64,000 bases of DNA from the NCBI GenBank assembly GCA_000611775.1, contig KK106981.1, forward strand, positions 434,001-498,000. The letters are read 5' to 3'. The position numbers and the translations under genes were made by a program. This document shows, piece by piece, positions 56,802 to 64,000 of this stretch. The notes below the pieces were generated by a model. That model was not told the origin of the DNA. It did no database searches and saw only the letters and a program-made list of their open reading frames with translations. How positions within the stretch are numbered: position 1 is the stretch's first letter; each line of letters opens with the position of its first letter. The stretch is from Umbilicaria muhlenbergii (Eukaryota > Ascomycota > Lecanoromycetes > Umbilicariales > Umbilicariaceae).

Positions 56802-59117
56802 ATGTTAACCCAGTCGCATCCACTTCTACTACGTCAGCATCTAATTCCGCACTACGGACACTCTTCTTCATCGTCCCCACCACCACCACCACAACAGCAA
56901 CCACAACCACTCCTCCTTCCTCCACAACTGACAACGCCAACGTCCACGTCCACGTCGACGTTGACTTGCTTCACGCCTCCCAATTACTCGGACGCATATT
57001 CGACATCTCCAGAATCATCCCATTTCGAGTACAAGCAACCGACGAATTACTACCTCGAGTCGACTCCTCCCGCCGAGTCGTACAACCCGACGTACCAGTA
57101 CATGACGACCAATTCTCCCGCGCATAATCCACGGCTTTGTGTCCAGCAATCGACACCTAGTCCTGGAGGGTCCCAGTCCCAGTCGGCGTTCTTTCCGTCA
57201 ATGCTGGATGAGACCAATCCATCTCAGTATCTGTGGAACCAGTTCGGCAACACGAACCCGCACCTGAATTCTCAACCCGCCCAGCGCCACTTCGGCTCCC
57301 AGAGCAGAGTCGCATCACACAAGAGGGCCTCGTCCGGATCGTCGATCGCATCAGGTGGACCCGCATCCCCCTACACGCCGACATCCGCCTTCCCTCGAAT
57401 CGCGGACTCGGAGTCGACTGGCTACGATCAATTCGACGCCGGCTATTCGACCGCAGAGACATACCCAAAGCCGCCGCTCACTCCGGCATACACGCCCGTC
57501 CACGATTCCTTCCTTGCACCAGCCTTCCAAGACTACAACCCAGCAACATACAATGCAGAGTCGCTCATGGCAGCCCAGACTGCAATGAGCCAAGCCGTGA
57601 TGATGGAAAGCCACGGATCGAATATGGGCGGCAGCCCATCGGCGACGCCGGGTGCGTCGTATGGCGGCGAGTACGGCAGTGTGGTAAAGACGAGCAAGAT
57701 TCCTGGCCTTGACCGGACCATGTCCGAGATCTACGGAGATGAGCTTTACGATCCGGAATCCGCCACGTCGGCGCCGACACCCCAAGCACGCCCGGCCAGC
57801 AACCAGAGCGATTTACTTTCGCCCTATCGAACGGTGTTTTCGGAACGTCTTCAAGCTGCAAACAACGGCCATCTCAGTGCCAGATCGCAATCGCCGGCCA
57901 CCACCACCTCACGTGAGCGTTCGCCGTTCCGGCAAGGATCGGAGTATGCTGCTGAGAGTTATTCAACTCCGAGTTCGCCTGTCCCTCGCTTAGGCTCCGC
58001 CGCGCAAATAAGGGAACGCCAAAAAGCTGAAGCGGACGCACTCGCACTCGCTCAGCATCAGCCTTCCACCAGCGAACTTGTCGCGCCGACGACCATCTCA
58101 CCGAAAGAAGCTCTTCTAGACTACAACGAAACCGACGACGATGCGAAGATGCCAAGCCTATTCCCTCAAGAAAACCACAGCGCGCGCTTGAACTCCAACA
58201 CCAACAACAGCAGCAGCAGCAGCAGCAACAACAACAACAGTAACAGCGGCAACAGTTTCTCCTCCATCAATTCCAAAGGTCAAGAAGCGTCGCAAAGTGA
58301 TGCTGACGACAATGCCACCGAACGAAGCTACGGCAGTATGGCGACCACTAGGCGGCAGAGCTCCTCGAATTATTCGACCTCACCCGCGCCCGGCCAATCG
58401 GGGTCGAGTTTTGCATTCGTCCCGCCAGCAGTACCGGGCAGCGTGCAGATGCCGCAACAATATCCGTTCATATCGCAATCGCGACGCCAGAGTAGCATCC
58501 GCAGCGCTTCAGATCCGGTGCCTGAGTTCCCGTCTACCCTGACCTCCATGGAGTCTACCAAGAGTGAGAACATGGACTCTGTCAAGAGTGAAAGCATGGA
58601 TCCCATCATCAAGAGCGAGAACGATCAGCAAGAGAGCACATCAGATATTCAACGCCCTCCAAACACCATGGCCGATTCCGGAACGTATACTTGTACGTAC
58701 CACGGCTGCACACTTCGATTCGAGACTCCAGCCAAACTTCAGAAACATAAACGAGAGGGACACCGACAGTCGACTCCGAATCGGAGTGCCCAAAGTGCCA
58801 ACGCCGCCGCCCGCGGTATCACCGGCAACGACGGCGCTAGCGATGCCTCCACTGCTGTCAACCGCAACAGTCAAGCCGGACCGCACAAGTGCGAACGTAT
58901 CAACCCATCAACCGGCAAACCATGCAACACCATCTTCTCAAGACCCTACGATCTTACAAGACACGAGGACACCATACACAATGCGCGCAAGCAGAAGGTC
59001 CGGTGTCACCTGTGTACGGAGGAAAAGACATTTTCGCGCAACGATGCGCTTACGAGACATATGCGGGTAGTACATCCAGAGATCGACTTCCCTGGGAAGA
59101 CGAAGAGGAGGAGTTAG
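56802..59117 (+). CDS. Rpn4-like C2H2 zinc-finger transcription factor
   Basis: Single exon, 771 aa. The ATG at 56802 is the first after a 533-nt ATG-free stretch. Residues 1-620 are low-complexity and rich in Ser, Pro, Gln and Asn, with acidic patches (NETDDDAKMPSLF) suited to activation. Zinc fingers lie at about 629-656 (CTYHGCTLRF, HKREGH), 694-727 (CERINPSTGKPC, FSRPYDLTRHEDTIH) and 733-760 (CHLCTEEKTFSRNDALTRHM). The pair FSRPYDLTRH and KTFSRxDALTRH is the hallmark of yeast Rpn4, which drives proteasome genes and is itself degraded by the proteasome. A basic end GKTKRRS may be a nuclear signal. Orthology is inferred from the finger region alone; the N-terminal part cannot be compared. 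Confidence 0.85.
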   Translation: MLTQSHPLLLRQHLIPHYGHSSSSSPPPPPQQQPQPLLLPPQLTTPTSTSTSTLTCFTPPNYSDAYSTSPESSHFEYKQPTNYYLESTPPAESYNPTYQYMTTNSPAHNPRLCVQQSTPSPGGSQSQSAFFPSMLDETNPSQYLWNQFGNTNPHLNSQPAQRHFGSQSRVASHKRASSGSSIASGGPASPYTPTSAFPRIADSESTGYDQFDAGYSTAETYPKPPLTPAYTPVHDSFLAPAFQDYNPATYNAESLMAAQTAMSQAVMMESHGSNMGGSPSATPGASYGGEYGSVVKTSKIPGLDRTMSEIYGDELYDPESATSAPTPQARPASNQSDLLSPYRTVFSERLQAANNGHLSARSQSPATTTSRERSPFRQGSEYAAESYSTPSSPVPRLGSAAQIRERQKAEADALALAQHQPSTSELVAPTTISPKEALLDYNETDDDAKMPSLFPQENHSARLNSNTNNSSSSSSNNNNSNSGNSFSSINSKGQEASQSDADDNATERSYGSMATTRRQSSSNYSTSPAPGQSGSSFAFVPPAVPGSVQMPQQYPFISQSRRQSSIRSASDPVPEFPSTLTSMESTKSENMDSVKSESMDPIIKSENDQQESTSDIQRPPNTMADSGTYTCTYHGCTLRFETPAKLQKHKREGHRQSTPNRSAQSANAAARGITGNDGASDASTAVNRNSQAGPHKCERINPSTGKPCNTIFSRPYDLTRHEDTIHNARKQKVRCHLCTEEKTFSRNDALTRHMRVVHPEIDFPGKTKRRS
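58195..58254 (+). repeat. CAG/AAC trinucleotide run coding Ser/Asn
   Basis: An in-frame run of cag, agc and aac triplets encodes a Ser then Asn homopolymer in the disordered part of the Rpn4-like protein. It is a likely length-variable microsatellite. Confidence 0.9.
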
Positions 59118-59872
59118 AAGTGTATCGGGTGAGGGAAGGCGCATGCACAAAAGTGAAGAGACCTCATAGCGGTTCCAGAGGGAGGAGAGCCATGTACAAA
59201 AAAGGGGTGTATTTGTAACATCGTCAGACGATTTACGGCTTTGATGGGTAGCAGGCGTTGTGGGGGTTTGCATGTTCGCGAGCGATGACTTGATGAGATC
59301 ACGATAGACCGGATCCTATGTTCACCACGCGGGTTGGGGATTTGATAAGCGACTTAGCAGATGCGAATGCTTTTTTTGATTGCTTAATACAAGCTTATGG
59401 GCGATAATATTGCGAGGTATACCATGGACTATTCGGTCACGCTGGACAGCCGCTTTTGCGGAGAGCTACGTTGTTAGATAGAAAACACAGGCATGGCTTT
59501 TGAAAATAGTTGCCTCATCCATGTCACAAACTCCCAACAGAAATGACCATCGTGACCCGTTGCAATATATTCGAGTGAGACCAAACCTGCACTTTGCTTG
59601 ATCCACTACGATATCATTGTTGCCAATGAGAACCTGGTCACCTGAAATGGCAGACCACTCAAGAGTGAGTTGATATATACACAAAGGAGCATGCAAGAAG
59701 TATCGATGTAGCAGCGCTTCTTTCCCCTCTTCCTCTAATGATGATAACGATTGATATGAGGTCTATTTCAAGTCATGGAAGCTGAACTTGCAAGATCCAA
59801 ACAAACTTTTCCAGCCCGACTCTACATCCCTAACACACCGTCTACGTCGGAAATGCACGCCCCGGAGGAAAG
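59118..59872. other. convergent 3' region between the RPN4-like gene and AROM
   Basis: 755 bp between convergent stop codons. No gene, repeat or RNA-like element recognised. Confidence 0.5.

Positions 59873-64000
<4,128 letters not shown>

Overview
The window looks like nuclear DNA of a filamentous ascomycete (Pezizomycotina). Genes are closely packed on both strands and are broken by many short introns, mostly 50-65 nt, with GT(A/G)NGT donors, CTNA(C/T)-type branch sites and YAG acceptors. The gene set (AROM, SUN-family wall protein, fungal Bir1, Tam41, Syp1, Csk1-type kinase, Rpn4-type zinc finger) fits that group. A class such as Dothideomycetes is possible but cannot be shown from the sequence alone. 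All exon models are read by eye from reading frame, splice signals and recalled family conservation.

Layout, left to right. A GPI-anchored SUN-family wall protein (812-2590, +). BIR1 (3699-6825, -) divergent from TAM41 (7315-8923, +). RAD3/XPD helicase (9296-12218, -, 11 exons including a 10-nt one) divergent from LTN1/listerin (12570-17744, +). RPA190, the Pol I largest subunit (18146-23477, -), divergent from PRP3 (23787-25547, +). MAD1 (25981-28417, -). A single-pass SH3 membrane protein (29072-31016, -). SYP1 muniscin (32476-35424, -, 8 exons) divergent from a Csk1-like CDK-family kinase (36217-37509, +). A small unrecognised protein made of two copies of a helical module (38109-38745, +). 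A DUF3445 protein (39059-40415, -). ALG9 (40951-42915, -) divergent from NAF1 (43289-45829, +). EXO5 (46580-48210, -). An Mpv17/PMP22-family protein (48930-49866, -). Histone H3 (50528-51211, -) divergent from histone H4 (52067-52579, +). A 4.2-kb stretch without a recognisable gene, followed by an RPN4-like C2H2 factor (56802-59117, +). ARO1/AROM (59873 to beyond 64000, -), whose 5' end lies outside the window.

Most genes are housekeeping: mitotic control (BIR1, MAD1), transcription, repair and splicing (RAD3, RPA190, EXO5, PRP3), ribosome quality control and ribosome biogenesis (LTN1, NAF1), mitochondrial lipid and membrane (TAM41, Mpv17), N-glycosylation (ALG9), aromatic amino acids (AROM), proteasome regulation (RPN4-like) and core histones. 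No mobile element, CRISPR array, rRNA or convincing tRNA was seen. The points most worth a second look are the tandem-module orphan protein, the RAD3 microexons, the ATG-free 5' leader of the RPN4-like gene, SCB-like sites in the H3-H4 promoter, and the SH3/NPFxD membrane protein beside SYP1.
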